DNA from: Membranipora membranacea
Taxonomy: Eukaryota > Bryozoa > Gymnolaemata > Cheilostomatida > Membraniporidae
Direction of reading: 5' to 3'
DNA: 64,000 bases
Assembly (NCBI GenBank): GCA_914767715.1
Contig: OU612066.1
Span: 13,893,001 to 13,957,000, forward strand
The notes under the pieces are model-generated. The model saw only the letters and a program-made list of their open reading frames with translations, ran no database searches and was not told where the DNA came from. Below, piece by piece: positions 1-13,966 of the stretch; positions within the stretch are counted from its first letter, which is position 1; each line of letters opens with the position of its first letter. A program made the position numbers and the translations under genes.

Positions 1-3000
1 TTGGCTCTGCGGCTTTTCGTTCTCCGTCGGCGTTCGTTTTAATTAGGGCCACTTTTGCTATAGAAAAACATGCCAAACGGCAGCATCGAAAAATTAAATC
101 TCTGTTGGATTTTTATCAAACTCCGATCAGTTCAAGCTCTTATTGTCCTCATTCAACACGCCGAATATTTGAATCCTCGGATTAACAGGGGGGTCACAAC
201 GCTGACTTGAAAATCCAAATATTATACCAAGGGAGGGTATCATGCTTTTTTTTCGGCCAGATCAAAAAATAGATTTGCTTCTAACTAACCTCATAAGGAG
301 GAGCAACTCCTGCTCATCTCGAATCTGCAGACCGTTTGGCTCTGCGGCTTTTCGTTCTCCGTCGGCGTTCGTTTTAATTAGGGCCACTTTTGCTATAGAA
401 AAACATGCCAAACGGCGGCATCGAAAAATTAAATCTCTGTTGGAGTCTTATCAAACTCCGACCAGTTCAAGCTCTTATTGTCCCCATTCAACACGCCGAA
501 TATTGGAATCCTCGGATTAACAGGGGGGTCACAACGCTGACTTGAAAATCCAAATATTATCCCAAGGGAGGGTATCATGGTTTTTTTTAGGACAGATCAA
601 AAAATAGATTTGCTTCTAACTAACCTCATAAGGAGGAGCAACTCCTGCTCATCTCGATACTGCAGACCCTTTAGCTCTGCGGCTTTTTGTTCTCCGTCAG
701 CGTCCGTTTTAATTAGGGCCACTTTTGCTATAAAAAAACATGCCAAACGGCAGCATCGAAAAATTAAATCTGTGTTGGATTCTTATCAAACTCCGACCAG
801 TTCAAGCTCTTATTGCCCTCATTCAACACGCCGAATATTGAAATCCTCGGATTAACAGGGGGGTCACAACGCTGACTTGAAAATCCAAAAATTATCCCAA
901 GGGAGGGTATCATGCTTTTTTTTCGGCCAGATCAAAAAATAGATTTGCTTCTAACTAACCTCATAAGGAGGAGCAACTCCTGCTCATCTCGAATCTGCAG
1001 ACCGTTTGGCTCTGCGGCTTTTCGTTCTCCGTCGGCGTTCGTTTTAATTAGGGCCACTTTTGCTATAGAAAAACATGCCAAACGGCAGCATCGAAAAATT
1101 AAATCTCTGTTGGATTTTTATCAAACTCCGATCAGTTCAAGCTCTTATTGTCCTCATTCAACACGCCGAATATTTGAATCCTCGGATTAACAGGGGGGTC
1201 ACAACGCTGACTTGAAAATCCAAATATTATACCAAGGGAGGGTATCATGCTTTTTTTTCGGCCAGATCAAAAAATAGATTTGCTTCTAACTAACCTCATA
1301 AGGAGGAGCAACTCCTGCTCATCTCGAATCTGCAGACCGTTTGGCTCTGCGGCTTTTCGTTCTCCGCCAGCGTCCGTTTGAATTAGGGCCACTTTTGCTA
1401 TAAAAAAAACATGCCAAACGGCAGCATCGAAAAATTAAATCTCTGTTGGATTCTTATCAAACTCCGACCAGTTCAAGCTCTTATTGCCCTCATTCAACAC
1501 GCCGAATATTTGAATCCTCGGATTAACAGGGGGGTCACAACGCTGACTTGAAAATCCAAAAATTATACCAAGGGAGGGTATCATGATTTTTTTTCGGCCA
1601 GACCAAAAAATAGATTTGCTTCTAACTAACCTCATAAGGAGGAGCAACTCCTGCTCATCTCGAATCTTCAGATCGTTTGGCTCTGCGGCTTTTCGTTCTC
1701 CGTCAGCGTCCGTTTTAATTAGGGCCACTTTTGCTATACAAAAACATGCCAAACGCCAGCATCGAAAAATTAAATCTCTGTTGGATTCTTATCTAACTCC
1801 GACCAGTTCAAGCTCTTATTGCCGTCATTCAACACGCTGAATATTAAAATCCTTGGATTAACAGGGGGGTCACAACGCTAACTTGAAAATCCAAAAATTA
1901 TACCAAGGGAGGGTATCATGCTTTTTTTTCGGCCAGATCAAAAAATAGATTTGCTTCTAACTAACCTCATAAGGAGGAGCAACTCCTGCTCATCTCGAAT
2001 CTGCAGACCGTTTGGCTCTGTGGCTTTTCGTTCTCCGTCGGCGTTCGTTTTAATTAGGGCCACTTTTGCTATTAAAAAACATGCCAAACGGCAGCATCGA
2101 AAAATTAAATCTCTGTTGGATTCTTATCAAACTCCGACCAGTTCAAGCTCTTATTGCCCTCATTCAACACGGCGAATATTGGAATCCTCGGATTAACAGG
2201 GGGGTCACAACGCTGACTTGAAAATCCAAAAATTATATCAAGGGAGGGTATCATGCTTTTTTTTCGGCCAGATCAAAAAATATCTTTGCTTCTAACTAAC
2301 CTCATAAGGAGGAGCAACTCCTGCTCATCTCGAATCTGCAGACCGTTTGGCTCTGCGGCTTTTTGTTCTCCGTCAGCGTCCGTTTTAATTAGGGCCACTT
2401 TTGCTATAAAAAAACATGCAAAACGGCAGCATCGAAAAATTAAATCTCTGTTGGATTCTTATCAAACTCCGACCAGTTCAAGCTCTTATTGCCCTCATTC
2501 AACACGCCGAATATTGGAATCCTCGGATTAACAGGGGGGTCACAACGCTGACTTGAAAATCCAAAAATTATACCAAGGGAGGGTATCATGCTTTTTTTTT
2601 GGCCAGATCAAAAAATAGATTTGCTTCTAACTAACCTCATAAGGAGGAGCAACTCCTGCTCATCTCGAATCTGCAGACCGTTTGGCTCTGCGGCTTTTCG
2701 TTCTCCGTCGGCGTTCGTTTTAATTAGGGCCACTTTTGCTATAGAAAAACATGCCAAACGGCAGCATCAAAAAATTAAATCTCTGTTGGATTCTTATCAA
2801 ACTCCTACCAGTTCAAGCTCTTATTGCCCTCATTCAACACGGCGAATATTGGAATCCTCGGATTAACAGGGGGGCCACAACGCTGACTTGAAAATCCAAA
2901 AATTATATCAAGGGAGGGTATCATGCTTTTTTTTCGGCCAGATCAAAAAATATCTTTGCTTCTAACCAACCTCATAAGGAGGAGCAACTCCTGCTCATCT

Positions 3001-4595
3001 CGAATCTGCAGAACGTTTGGCTCCGCGGCTTTTCGTTCTCCGTCAGCGTCCGTTTTAATTAGGGCCACTTTTGCTATAAAAAAACATGCCAAACTGCAGC
3101 ATCGAAAAATTAAATCTCTGTTGGATTCTTATCAAACTCCGACCAGTTCAAGCTCTTATTGCCCTCATTCAACACGCCGAATATTGGAATCCTCGGATTA
3201 ACAGGGGGGTCACAACGCTGACTTGAAAATCTAAAAATTATACCAAGGGAGGGTGTCATGCTTTTTTTTCGGCCAGATCAAAAAATGGATTTGCTTCTAA
3301 CTAACCTCATAAGGAGGAGCAACTCCTGCTCATCTCGAATCTGCAGACTGTTTGGCTCTGCGGCTTTTCGTTCTCCGTCGGCGTTCGTTTTAATTAGGGC
3401 CACTTTTGCTATAGAAAAACATGCCAAACGGCAGCATCGAAAAATTAAATCTCTGTTGGATTCTTATCAAACTCCGACCAGTTATAGCTCTTATTGTCCT
3501 CATTCAACACGCCGAATATTTGACTCCTCGGATTAACAGGGGGGTCACAACGCTGACTTGAAAATCCAAATATTATACCAAGGGAGGGTATCATGCTTTT
3601 TTTTCGGACAGATCAAAAAAAAAATTTGCTTCTAACGAACCTCATAAGGAGATGCAAATTCTGCTCATCTCGAATCTGCAGACCCTGTAGCTCTGCGGCT
3701 TTTCATTCTCCGTCAGCGTCTGTTTTAATTAGGGCCACTTTTGCTATAAAAAAACATGCCAAACGGCAGCATCGAAAAATTAAATCTGTGTTGGATTCTT
3801 ATCAAACTCCGACCAGTTCAAGCTCTTATTGCCCTCATTCAACACGGCGAATATTGGAATCCTCGGATTAACAGGGGGGTCACAACGCTGACTTGAAAAT
3901 CCAAAAATTATACCAAGGGAGGGTATCATGCTTTTTTTTCGGCCAGATCAAAAAATAGATTTGCTTCTAACTAACCTCATAAGGAGGAGCAACTCCTGCT
4001 CATCTCGAATCTGCAGACCGTTTGGCTCTGCGGCTTTTCGTTCTCCGTCGGCGTTCGTTTTAATTAGGGCCACTTTTGCTATAGAAAAACATGCCAAACG
4101 GCAGCATCGAAAAATTAAATCTCTGTTGGATTCTTATCAAACTCCGACCAGTTCAAGCTCTTATTGCCCTCATTCAACACGGCGAATATTGGAATCCTCG
4201 GATTAACAGGGGGTCACAACGCTGACTTGAAAATCAAAAAATTATACCAAGAGTGGTATCATGCTTTTTTTTCGGCCAGATCAAAAAATAGATTTGCTTC
4301 TAACTAACCTCATAAGGAGGAGCAACTCCTGCTCATCTCGAATCTGCAGACCGTTTGGCTCTGCGGCTTTTCGTTCTCCGTCGGCGTTCGTTTTAATTAG
4401 GGCCACTTTTGCTATAGAAACACATGCCAAACGGCAGCATCGAAAAATTAAATCTCTGTTGGATTCTTATCAAACGCCGACCAGTTCAAGCTCTTATTGC
4501 CGTCATTCAACACGCCGAATATTGGAATCCTCGGATTAACAGGGGGGTCACAACGCTGACTTGAAAATCCAAAAATTATTCCAAGGGAGGGTATC
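1..4595 (+). repeat. Block I: alternating A and B class monomers
   Basis: A-class units carry GGCGTTCG and usually TATAGAAAAAC, so the plus frame reads AFVLIRATFAIEK; B-class units carry AGCGTCCG and TATAAAAAAAC and read ASVLIRATFAIKK. From 242 onward the classes run A B A B B A B A B A B A A, close to a dimeric 670-bp repeat. A-class units are absent from blocks II, III and V and reappear only at 33738, 35078, 39437 and 40761. Frames are better preserved here (11 of 13 units) than elsewhere. Confidence 0.8.
1006..1367 (+). repeat. Exact copy of 1-362, three monomers downstream
   Basis: The stretch from 1006 matches the start of the window base for base as far as I read, including the rare GGATTTTTATC, CCGATCAG, TTGTCCTC and AATATTATACC variants. 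The match ends at 1368, where the unit at 1247 has CCGCCAGCG while the unit at 242 has CCGTCGGCG. This marks a recent 1,005-bp (three-monomer) tandem duplication, and the end of identity lies in the middle of a unit. Confidence 0.85.
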
Positions 4596-7500
4596 ATGCT
4601 TTTTTTCGGGCAGATCAAAAAATAGATTTGCTTCCAACTAACCTCATAAGGAGGAACAACTCCTGCTCATCTCGAATCTGCAGACCGTTTGGCTCTGCGG
4701 CTCTTCGTTCTCCGTCAGCGTCCGTTTTAATTAGGGCCACTTTTGCTATAAAAAAACATGCCAAACGGCAGCATCGAAAAATTAAATCTCTGTTGGATTC
4801 TTATCAAACTCCGACCAGTTCAAGCTCTTATTGCCCTCATTCAACACGCCGAATATTGGAATCCTCGGATTAACAGGGGGGTCACAACGCTGACTTGAAA
4901 ATCCAAAAATTATACCAAGGGAGAGTATCATGCTTTTTTTTCAGCCAGATCAAAAAATAGATTTGCTTCTAACTAACCTCATAAGGAGAAGCAACTCCTG
5001 CTCATCTCGAATCTGCAGACCGTTTGGCTCTGCGGCTTTGCGTTATCCATCAGCGTCCGTTTTAATTAGGGCCACTTTTGCTATAAAAAAACATGCCAAA
5101 CGGCAGCATCGAAAAATTAAATCTTTGTTGGATTCTCATCAAACTCCGACCAGTTCAAGCTCTTATTGCCCTCATTCAACACGCCGAATATTGGAATCCT
5201 CGGATTAACAGGGGGGTCACAACGCTGACTTGAAAATCCAAAAGTTATACCAAGGGAGGGTATCATGCTTTTTTTTCGGCCAGATCAAAAAATAGATTTG
5301 CTTCTAACTAACCTCATAAGGAGGAGCAACTCCTGCTCATCTCGAATCTGCAGACCGTTTGGCTCTGCGGCTTTTTGTTCTCCGTCAGCGTCTGTTTTAA
5401 TTAGGGCCACTTTTGCTATAAAAAAACATGCCAAACGGCAGCATCGAAAAATTAAATCTCTGTTGGATTCTTATCAAACTCCGACCAGTTCAAGCTCTTA
5501 TTGCCCTCATTCAACACGGCGAATATTGGAATCCTCGGATTAACAGGGGGGTCACAACGCTGACTTGAAAATCCAAAAATTATACCAAGGGAGGGTATCA
5601 TGCTTTTTTTTCGGCCAGATCAAAAAATAGATTTGCTTCTAACTAACCTCATAAGGAGGAGCAACTCCTGCTCATCTCGAATCTGCAGAACGTTTGGCTC
5701 TGCGGCTTTTCGTTCTCTGTCCGCGTCCGTTTTAATTAGGGCAACTTTTGCTATAAAAAAACATGCCAAACGGCAGCATCAAAAATTAAATCTCTGTTGG
5801 ATTCTTATCAAACTCCGACCAGTTCAAGCTCTTATTGCCCTCATTCAACACGCCGAATATTGGAATCCTCGGATTAACAGGGGGGTCACAACGCTGACTT
5901 GAAAATCCAAAAATTATACCAAGGGAGGGTATCATGCTTTTTTTTCGGCCAGATCAAAAAATAGATTTGCTTTTAACTAACCTCATAAGGAGGAGCAACT
6001 CCTGCTCATCTCGAATCTGCAGACCGTTTGACTCTGCGGCTTTTCGTTCTCCGTCAGCGTCCGTTTTAATTAGGGCCACTTCTGCTATAAAAAAACATGC
6101 CAAAAGGCAGCATCGAAAAATTAAATCTCTATTGGATTCTTATCAAACTCCGACCAGTTCAAGCTCTTATTGCCCTCATTCAACACGGCGAATATTGGAA
6201 TCCTCGGATTAACAGGGGGGTCACAACGCTGACTTGAAAATCCAAAAATTATACCAAGGGAGGGTATCATGCTTTTTTTTCGGCCAGATCAAAAAATAGA
6301 TTTGCTTCTAACTAACCTCATAAGGAGGAGCAACTCCTGCTCATCTCGAATCTGCAGAACGTTTGGCTCTGCGGCTTTTCGTTCTCCGTCAGCGTCCGTT
6401 TTAATAAGGGCCACTTTTGCTATAAAAAAACATGCCAAAGGCAGCATCGAAAATTTAAATCTCTGTTAGATTCTTATCAAACTCCGACCAGTTCAAGCTC
6501 TTATTGCCTTCATTCAACACGCCGAATATTGGAATCCTCGGATTAACAGGGGGGTCACAATGCTGACTTGAAAATCCAAAATTTATACCAAGGGAGGGTA
6601 TCATGCTTTTTTTTCGGCCAGATCAAGAAATAGATTTGCTTCTAACTAACCTCATAAGGAGGAGCAACTCCTGCTCATCTCGTATCTGCAGACCGTTTGG
6701 CTCTGCGGCTTTTCGTTCTCCGTCAGCGTCCGTTTTAATTAGGGCCACTTTTGCTATAAAAAAACATGCCAAAGGCAGCATCGAAAATTTAAATCTCTGT
6801 TAGATTCTTATCAAACTCCGACCAGTTCAAGCTCTTATTGCCCTCATTCAACACGCCGAATATTGGAATCCTCGGATTAACAGGGGGGACACAACGCTGA
6901 CTTGAAAATCCAAAAATTATACCAAGGGAGGGTATCATGCTTTTTTTTCGGCCAGATCAAAAAATAGATTTGCTTCTAATTAACCTCATAAGGAGGAACA
7001 ACTCCTGCTCATCTCGAATCTGCAGACCGTGTGGCTCTGCGGCTTTTCGTACTCCGTCAGCGTCCGTTTTAATTAGGGCCACTTTTGCTATAATAAAACA
7101 TGCCAAAAGGCAGCATCGAAAAATTAAATCTCTGTTGGATTCTTATCAAACTCCGACCAGTTCAAGCTCTTATTGCCCTCACTCAACACGCTGGATATTG
7201 GAATCCTCGGATTAACAGGGGGGTCACAACGCTGACTTGAAAATCCAAAAATTATACCAAGGGAGGGTATCATGCTTTATTTTCGGCCAGATCAAAAAAT
7301 AGATTTGCTTCTAACTAACCTCATAAGGAGGAGCAACTCCTGCTCATCTCGAATCTGCAGACCGTTTGGCTCTGCGGCTTTTTGTTCTCCGTCAGCGTCT
7401 GTTTTAATTAGGGCCACTTTTGCTATAAAAAAACATGCCAAACGGCAGCATCGAAAAATTAAATCTCTGTTGGATTCTTATCAAACTCCGACCAGTTCAA

Positions 7501-10500
7501 GCTCTTATTGCCCTCATTCAACACGCCGAATATTGGAATCCTCGGATTAACAGGGGGTCACAACGCTGACTTGAAAATAAAAATTATACCAAGGGAGGGT
7601 ATCATGCTTTTTTTTCGGCCAGATCAAAAAATATATTTGCTTCTAACTAACCTCATAAGGAGGAACAACTCCTGCTCATCTCGAATCTGCAGACCGTTTG
7701 GCTCTGTGGCTCTTCGTTCTCCGTCAGCGTCCGTTTTAATTGGGGCCACTTTTGCTATAAAAAAACATGCCAAACGGCAGCATCGAAAAATTAAATCTCT
7801 GTTGGATTCTTATCAAACTCCGACCAGTTCAAGCTCTTATTGCCCTCATTCAACACGCCGAATATTGGAATCCTCGGATTAACAGGGGGGTCACAAAGCT
7901 GACTTGAAAATCCAAAAATTATACCAAGGGAGGGTATCATGCTTTTTTTTCGGCCAGATCAAAAAATAGATTTGCTTTTAACTAACCTCATAAGGAGGAG
8001 CAACTCCTGCTCATCTCGAATCTGCAGACCGTTTGACTCTGCGGCTTTTCGTTCTCCGTCAGCGTCCGTTTTAATTAGGGCCACTTTTGCTATAAAAAAA
8101 CATGCCAAAAGGCAGCATCGAAAAATTAAATCTCTGTTGGATTCTTATCAAACTCCGACCAGTTCAAGCTCTTATTGCCGTCATTCAACACGCGGAATAT
8201 TTGAATCCTCGGATGAAAAAGGGGGGCCACAACGCTGACTTGAAAATCTAAAAAGTATACCAAGGGAGGGTATCATGCTTTTTTTTCGGCCAGATCAAAA
8301 AATAGATTTGCTTATAAATAACCTCATAAGGAGGAGCAACTCCTGCTCATCTCGAATCTGCAGACCGTTTGGCTCTGCGGCTTTTCGTTCTCCGTCAGCG
8401 TCCATTTTAATTAGGGCCACTTTTGCTATAAAAAAACATGCCAAAAGGCAGCATCGAAAAATTAAATCTCTGTTTGATTCTTATCAAACTCCGACCAGTT
8501 CAAACTCTTATTGCCGTCATTCAACACGCCGAATATTTGAATCCTCGGATTAACAGGGGGGTCACAACGCTGACTTGGAAATCCAAAAATTATACCAAGG
8601 GAGGGTATCATGCTTTTTTTCGGGCAGATCAAAAAAAAGATTTGCTTTTAACTAACCTCATAGGGAGGAGCGACTCCTGCTCATCTCTAATCTGCAGACC
8701 GTTTGGCTCTGCGGCTCTTCGTTCTCCGTCAGCGTCAGTTTTAATTAGGGCCACTTTTGCTATAAAAAACATGCCAAACGGCAGCATCGAAAAATTAAAT
8801 CTCTGTTGGATTCTTATCAAACGCCGACCAGTTCAAGCTCTTATTGCCCTCATTCAACACGGCGAATATTGGAATCCTCGGATTAACAGGGGGGTCACAA
8901 CGCTGACTTGAAAATCCAAAAATTATTCCAAGGGAGGGTATCATGCTTTTTTTTCGGCCAGATCAAAAAATAGATTTGCTTCTAACTAACCTCATAAGGA
9001 GGAGCAACTCCTGCTCATCTCGAATCTGCAGACCGTTTGGCTCTGCGGCTTTTCGTTCTCCGTCAGCGTCTGTTTTAATTAGGGCCACTTTTGCTATAAA
9101 AAAAACATGCCAAACGGCAGCATCGAAAAATTAAATCTCTGTTGGATTCTTATCAAACTCCGACCAGTTCAAGCTCTTATTGCCCTCATTCAACACGCCG
9201 AATATTGGAATCCTCGGATTAACAGGGGGGACACAACGCTGACTTGAAAATCCAAAAATTATACCAAGGGAGGGTATCATGCTTTTTTTTCGGCCAGATC
9301 AAAAAATAGATTTGCTTCTAATTAACCTCATAAGGAGGAACAACTCCTGCTCATCTCGAATCTGCAGACCGTGTGGCTCTGCGGCTTTTCGTTCTCCGTC
9401 AGCGTCCGTTTTAATTAGGGCCACTTTTGCTATAATAAAACATGCCAAAAGGCAGCATCGAAAAATTAAATCTCTGTTGGATTCTTATCAAACTCCGACC
9501 AGTTCAAGCTCTTATTGCCCTCACTCAACACGCTGGATATTGGAATCCTCGGATTAACAGGGGGGTCACAACGCTGACTTGAAAATCCAAAAATTATACC
9601 AAGGGAGGGTATCATGCTTTTTTTTCGGCCAGATCAAAAAATAGATTTGCTTCTAACTAACCTCATAAGGAGGAGCAACTCCTGCTCATCTCGAATCTGC
9701 AGACCGTTTTGCTCTGCGGCTTTTCGTTCTCCGTCAGCGTCCGTATTAATTAGGGCCACTTTTGCTATAAAAAACATGCCAAACGGCAGCATCGAAAAAT
9801 TATATCTCTGTTGGATTCTTATCAAACTCCGACCAGTTCAAGCTCTTATTGCCCTCATTCAACACGCAGAATATTGGAATCCTCGGATTAACAGGGGGGT
9901 CACAGCGCTGACTTGAAAATCCAAAAATTATACCAAGGGAGGGTATCATGCTTTTTTTTCGGCCAGATCAAAAAATAGATTTGCTTCTAACTAACCTCAT
10001 AAGGAGGAGCAACTCCTGCTCATCTCGAATCTGCAGACCGTTTGGCTCTGCGGCTTTTTGTTCTCCGTCAGCGTCTGTTTTAATTAGGGCCACTTTTGCT
10101 ATAAAAAAACATGCCAAACGGCAGCATCGAAAAATTAAATCTCTGTTGGATTCTTATCAAACTCCGACCAGTACAAGCTCTTATTGCCCTCATTCAACAC
10201 GGCGAATATTGGAATCCTCGGATTAACAGGGGGGTCACAACGCTGACTTGAAAATAAAAATTATACCAAGGGAGGGTATCATGCTTTTTTTTCGGCCAGA
10301 TCAAAAAATATATTTGCTTCTAACTAACCTCATAAGGAGGAACAACTCCTGCTCATCTCGAATCTGCAGACCGTTTGGCTCTGCGGCTCTTCGTTCTCCG
10401 TCAGCGTCCGTTTTAATTGGGGCCACTTTTGCTATAAAAAAACATGCCAAACGGCAGCATCGAAAAATTAAATCTCTGTTGGATTCTTATCAAACTCCGA

Positions 10501-12624
10501 CCAGTTCAAGCTCTTATTGCCCTCATTCAACACGCCGAATATTGGAATCCTCGGATTAACAGGGGGGTCACAACGCTGACTTGAAAATCCAAAAATTATA
10601 CCAAGGGAGGGTATCATGCTTTTTTTTCAGCCAGATCAAAAAATAGATTTGCTTCTAACTAACCTCATAAGGAGAAGCAAATCCTGCTCATCTCGAATCT
10701 GCAGACCGTTTGGCTCTGCGGCTTTGCGTTATCCATCAGCGTCCGTTTTAATTAGGGCCACTTTTGCTATAAAAAAACATGCCAAACGGTAGCATCGAAA
10801 AACTAAATCTTTGTTGGATTCTCATCAAACTCTGACCAGTTCAAGCTCTTATTGCCCTCATTCAACACGCAGAATATTGGAATCCTCGGATTAACAGGGG
10901 GGACACAACGCTGACTTGAAAATCCAAAAATTATACCAAGGGAGGGTATCATGCTTTTTTTTCGGCCAGATCAAAAAATAGATTTGCTTCTAATTAACCT
11001 CATAAGGAGGAACAACTCCTGCTCATCTCGAATCTGCAGACCGTGTGGCTCTGCGGCTTTTCGTTCTCCGTCAGCGTCCGTTTTAATTAGGGCCACTTTT
11101 GCTATAATAAAACATGCCAAAAGGCAGCATCGAAAAATTAAATCTCTGTTGGATTCTTATCAAACTCCGACCAGTTCAAGCTCTTATTGCCCTCACTCAA
11201 CACGCTGGATATTGGAATCCTCGGATTAACAGGGGGGTCACAACGCTGACTTGAAAATCCAAAAATTATACCAAGGGAGGGTATCATGCTTTTTTTTCGG
11301 CCAGATCAAAAAATAGATTTGCTTCTAACTAACCTCATAAGGAGGAGCAACTCCTGCTCATCTCGAATCTGCAGACCGTTTTGCTCTGCGGCTTTTCGTT
11401 CTCCGTCAGCGTCCGTTTTAATTAGGGCCACTTTTGCTATAAAAAAACATGCCAAACGGCAGCATCGGAAAATTAAATCTCTGTTGGATACTTATCAAAC
11501 TCCGATCAGTTCAAGCTCTTATTGCCCTCATTCAACACGCCGAATATTTGAATCCTCGGATTAACAGGGGGGTCACAACGCTGACTTGAAAATCCAAAAA
11601 TTATACCAATGGAGGGTATCATGCTTTTTTTTCGGCCGGATCAAAAAATAGATTTGCTTTTAACTAACCTCAGAAGGAGGAGCAACTCCTGCCTATCTCG
11701 AATCTGCAGACCGTTTGGCTCTGCGGCTTTTCGTTCTCCGTCAGCGTCCGTTTTAATTAGGGCCACTTTTGCTATAAAAAAACATGCCAAAAGGCAGCAT
11801 CGAAAAATTAAATCTCTATTGGATTCTTATCAAACTCCGACCAGTTCAAGCTCTTATTGCCGTCATTCAACACTCCGAATATTGGAATCCTCGGATTAAC
11901 AGGGGGGTCACAACGCTGACTTGAAAATCCAAAAATTATACCAAGGGAGGGTATCATGCTTTTTTTCAGCCAGATCAAAATATAGATTTGCTTCTAACTA
12001 ACCTCATAAGGAGGAGCAACTCCTGCTTATCTCGAATCTGCCGACCGTTTGGCTCTGCGGCTTTTCGTTCTCCGTCAGCGTCCGTTTTAATTAGGGCCAC
12101 TTTTGCTATAAAAAAACATGCCAAACGGCAGCATCGAAAAATTAAATCTTTGTTGGATTCTCATCAAACTCCGACCAGTTAAAGCTCTTATTGCCCTCAT
12201 TCAACACGCCGAATATTGGAATCCTCGGATTAACAGGGGGTTCACAACGCTGACTTGAAAATCCAAAAGTTATACCAAGGGAGGGTATCATGCTTTTTTT
12301 TCGGCCAGATCAAAAAATAGATTTGCTTCTAACTAACCTCATAAGGAGGAGCAACTCCTGCTCATCTCGAATCTGCAGACCGTTTGGCTCTGCGGCTTTT
12401 TGTTCTCCGTCAGCGTCTGTTTTAATTAGGGCCACTTTTGCTATAAAAAAACATGCCAAACGGCAGCATCGAAAAATTAAATCTCTGTTGGATTCTTATC
12501 AAACTCCGACCAGTTCAAGTTCTTATTGCCCTCATTCAACACGGCGAATATTGGAATCCTCGGATTAACAGGGGGGTCACAACGCTGACTTGAAAATCCA
12601 AAAATTATACCAAGGGAGGGTATC
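4596..12624 (+). repeat. Block II: irregular mix of W, Y, C, H, J, R, E units
   Basis: W units (6937, 9279, 10951) share GTGTGGCTCTG, CTATAATAAAAC and CTGGATATTGG. Y units (7604, 10281) share AATATATTTGC, TTGGGGCC and, just upstream, the short AAAATAAAAATTATACC. Runs of the block III order are already present: G-H-C-L at 4596-5933 and a D-like, J, R, E series at 7939-9278. 9279-9743 resembles 10951-11415 at an offset of 1,672 bp (five monomers). The units at 6269 and 6603 share a lost base in GCCAAAGGCAGC that shifts the plus frame. Confidence 0.75.
11956..12289 (+). repeat. Chimeric monomer, Q left and H right
   Basis: The left part has T7, CAGCCAGATCAAAATATAG and TGCTTATCTCG, markers of the Q units that otherwise appear only after 36083. 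The right part has CTTTGTTGGATTCTCATC and the AAAAGTTATACC spacer of H, and C follows as it does after H. The switch lies between about 12085 and 12148. CTGCAG is changed to CTGCCG here. Confidence 0.75.
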
Positions 12625-13966
12625 ATGCTTTTTTTTCGGCCAGATCAAAAAATATATTTGCTTCTAACTAACCTCATAAGGAGGAGCAACTCCTGCTCAT
12701 CTCGAATCTGCAGAACGTTTGGCTCTGCGGCTTTTCGTTCTCTGTCCGCGTCCGTTTTAATTAGGGCAACTTTTGCTATAAAAAAACATGCCAAACGGCA
12801 GCATCAAAAATTAAATCTCTGTTGGATTTTTATCAAGCTCCGACCAGTTCAAGCTCTTATTGCCCTCATTCAACACGCCGAATATTGGAATCCTCGGATT
12901 AACAGGGGGGTCACTACGCTGACTTGAAAATCCAAAAAATTATACCAAGGGAGGGTATCATGCTTTTTTTTCGGCCAGATCAAAAAATAGATTTGCTTCT
13001 AACTAACCTCATAAGGAGGAGCAACTCCTGCTCATCTCGAAACTGCAGACCGTTTGGCTCTGCGGCTTTTCGTTCTCCGTCAGCGTCCGTTTTAATTAGG
13101 GCCACTTTTGCTATAAAAAAAACATGCCAAACGGCAGCATCGAAAAATTAAATCTATGTTGGATTTTTATCAAGCTCCGACCAGTTCAAGCTCTTATTGC
13201 CCTCATTCAACACGCCGAATATTGGAATCCTCGGATTAACAGGGGGGTCACAACGCTGACTTGAAATTCCAAAAATTATACCAAGGGAGGGTATCATGCT
13301 TTTTTTTCAGCCAGATCGAAAAGTAGATTTGCTTCTAACTAACCTCATAAGGAGAAGCAACTCCTGCTCATCTCGAATCTGCAGACCGTTTGGCTCTGCG
13401 GCTTTTCGTTCTCCATCAGCGTCCGTTTTAATTAGGTCCACTTTTGCTATAAAAAAACATGCCAAAAGGCAGCATCGAAAAATTAAATCTCTGTTGGATT
13501 CTTATCAAACTCCGACCAGTTCAAGCTCTCATTGCCGTCATTCAACACGCCGAATATTTGAATCCTCGGATGAAAAAGGGGGGTCACAACGCTGACTTGA
13601 AAATCCAAAAAGTATACCAAGGGAGGGTATCATGCTTTTTTTTCGGCCAGATCAAAAAATAGATTTGCTTATAAATAACCTCATAAGGAGGAGCAACTCC
13701 TGCTCATCTCGAATCTGCAGACCGTTTGGCTCTGCGGCTCTTCGTTCTCCGTCAGCGTCAGTTTTAATTAGGGCCACTTTTGCTATAAAAAAACATGCCA
13801 AACGGCAGCATCGAAAAATTAAATCTCTATTGGATTCTTATCAAACGCCGACCAGTTCAAGCTCTTATTGCCCTCATTCAACACGCCGAATATTGGAATC
13901 CTCAGATTAACAGGGGGGTCACAACGCTGACTTGAAAATCCAAAAATTATTCCAAGGGAGGGTATC

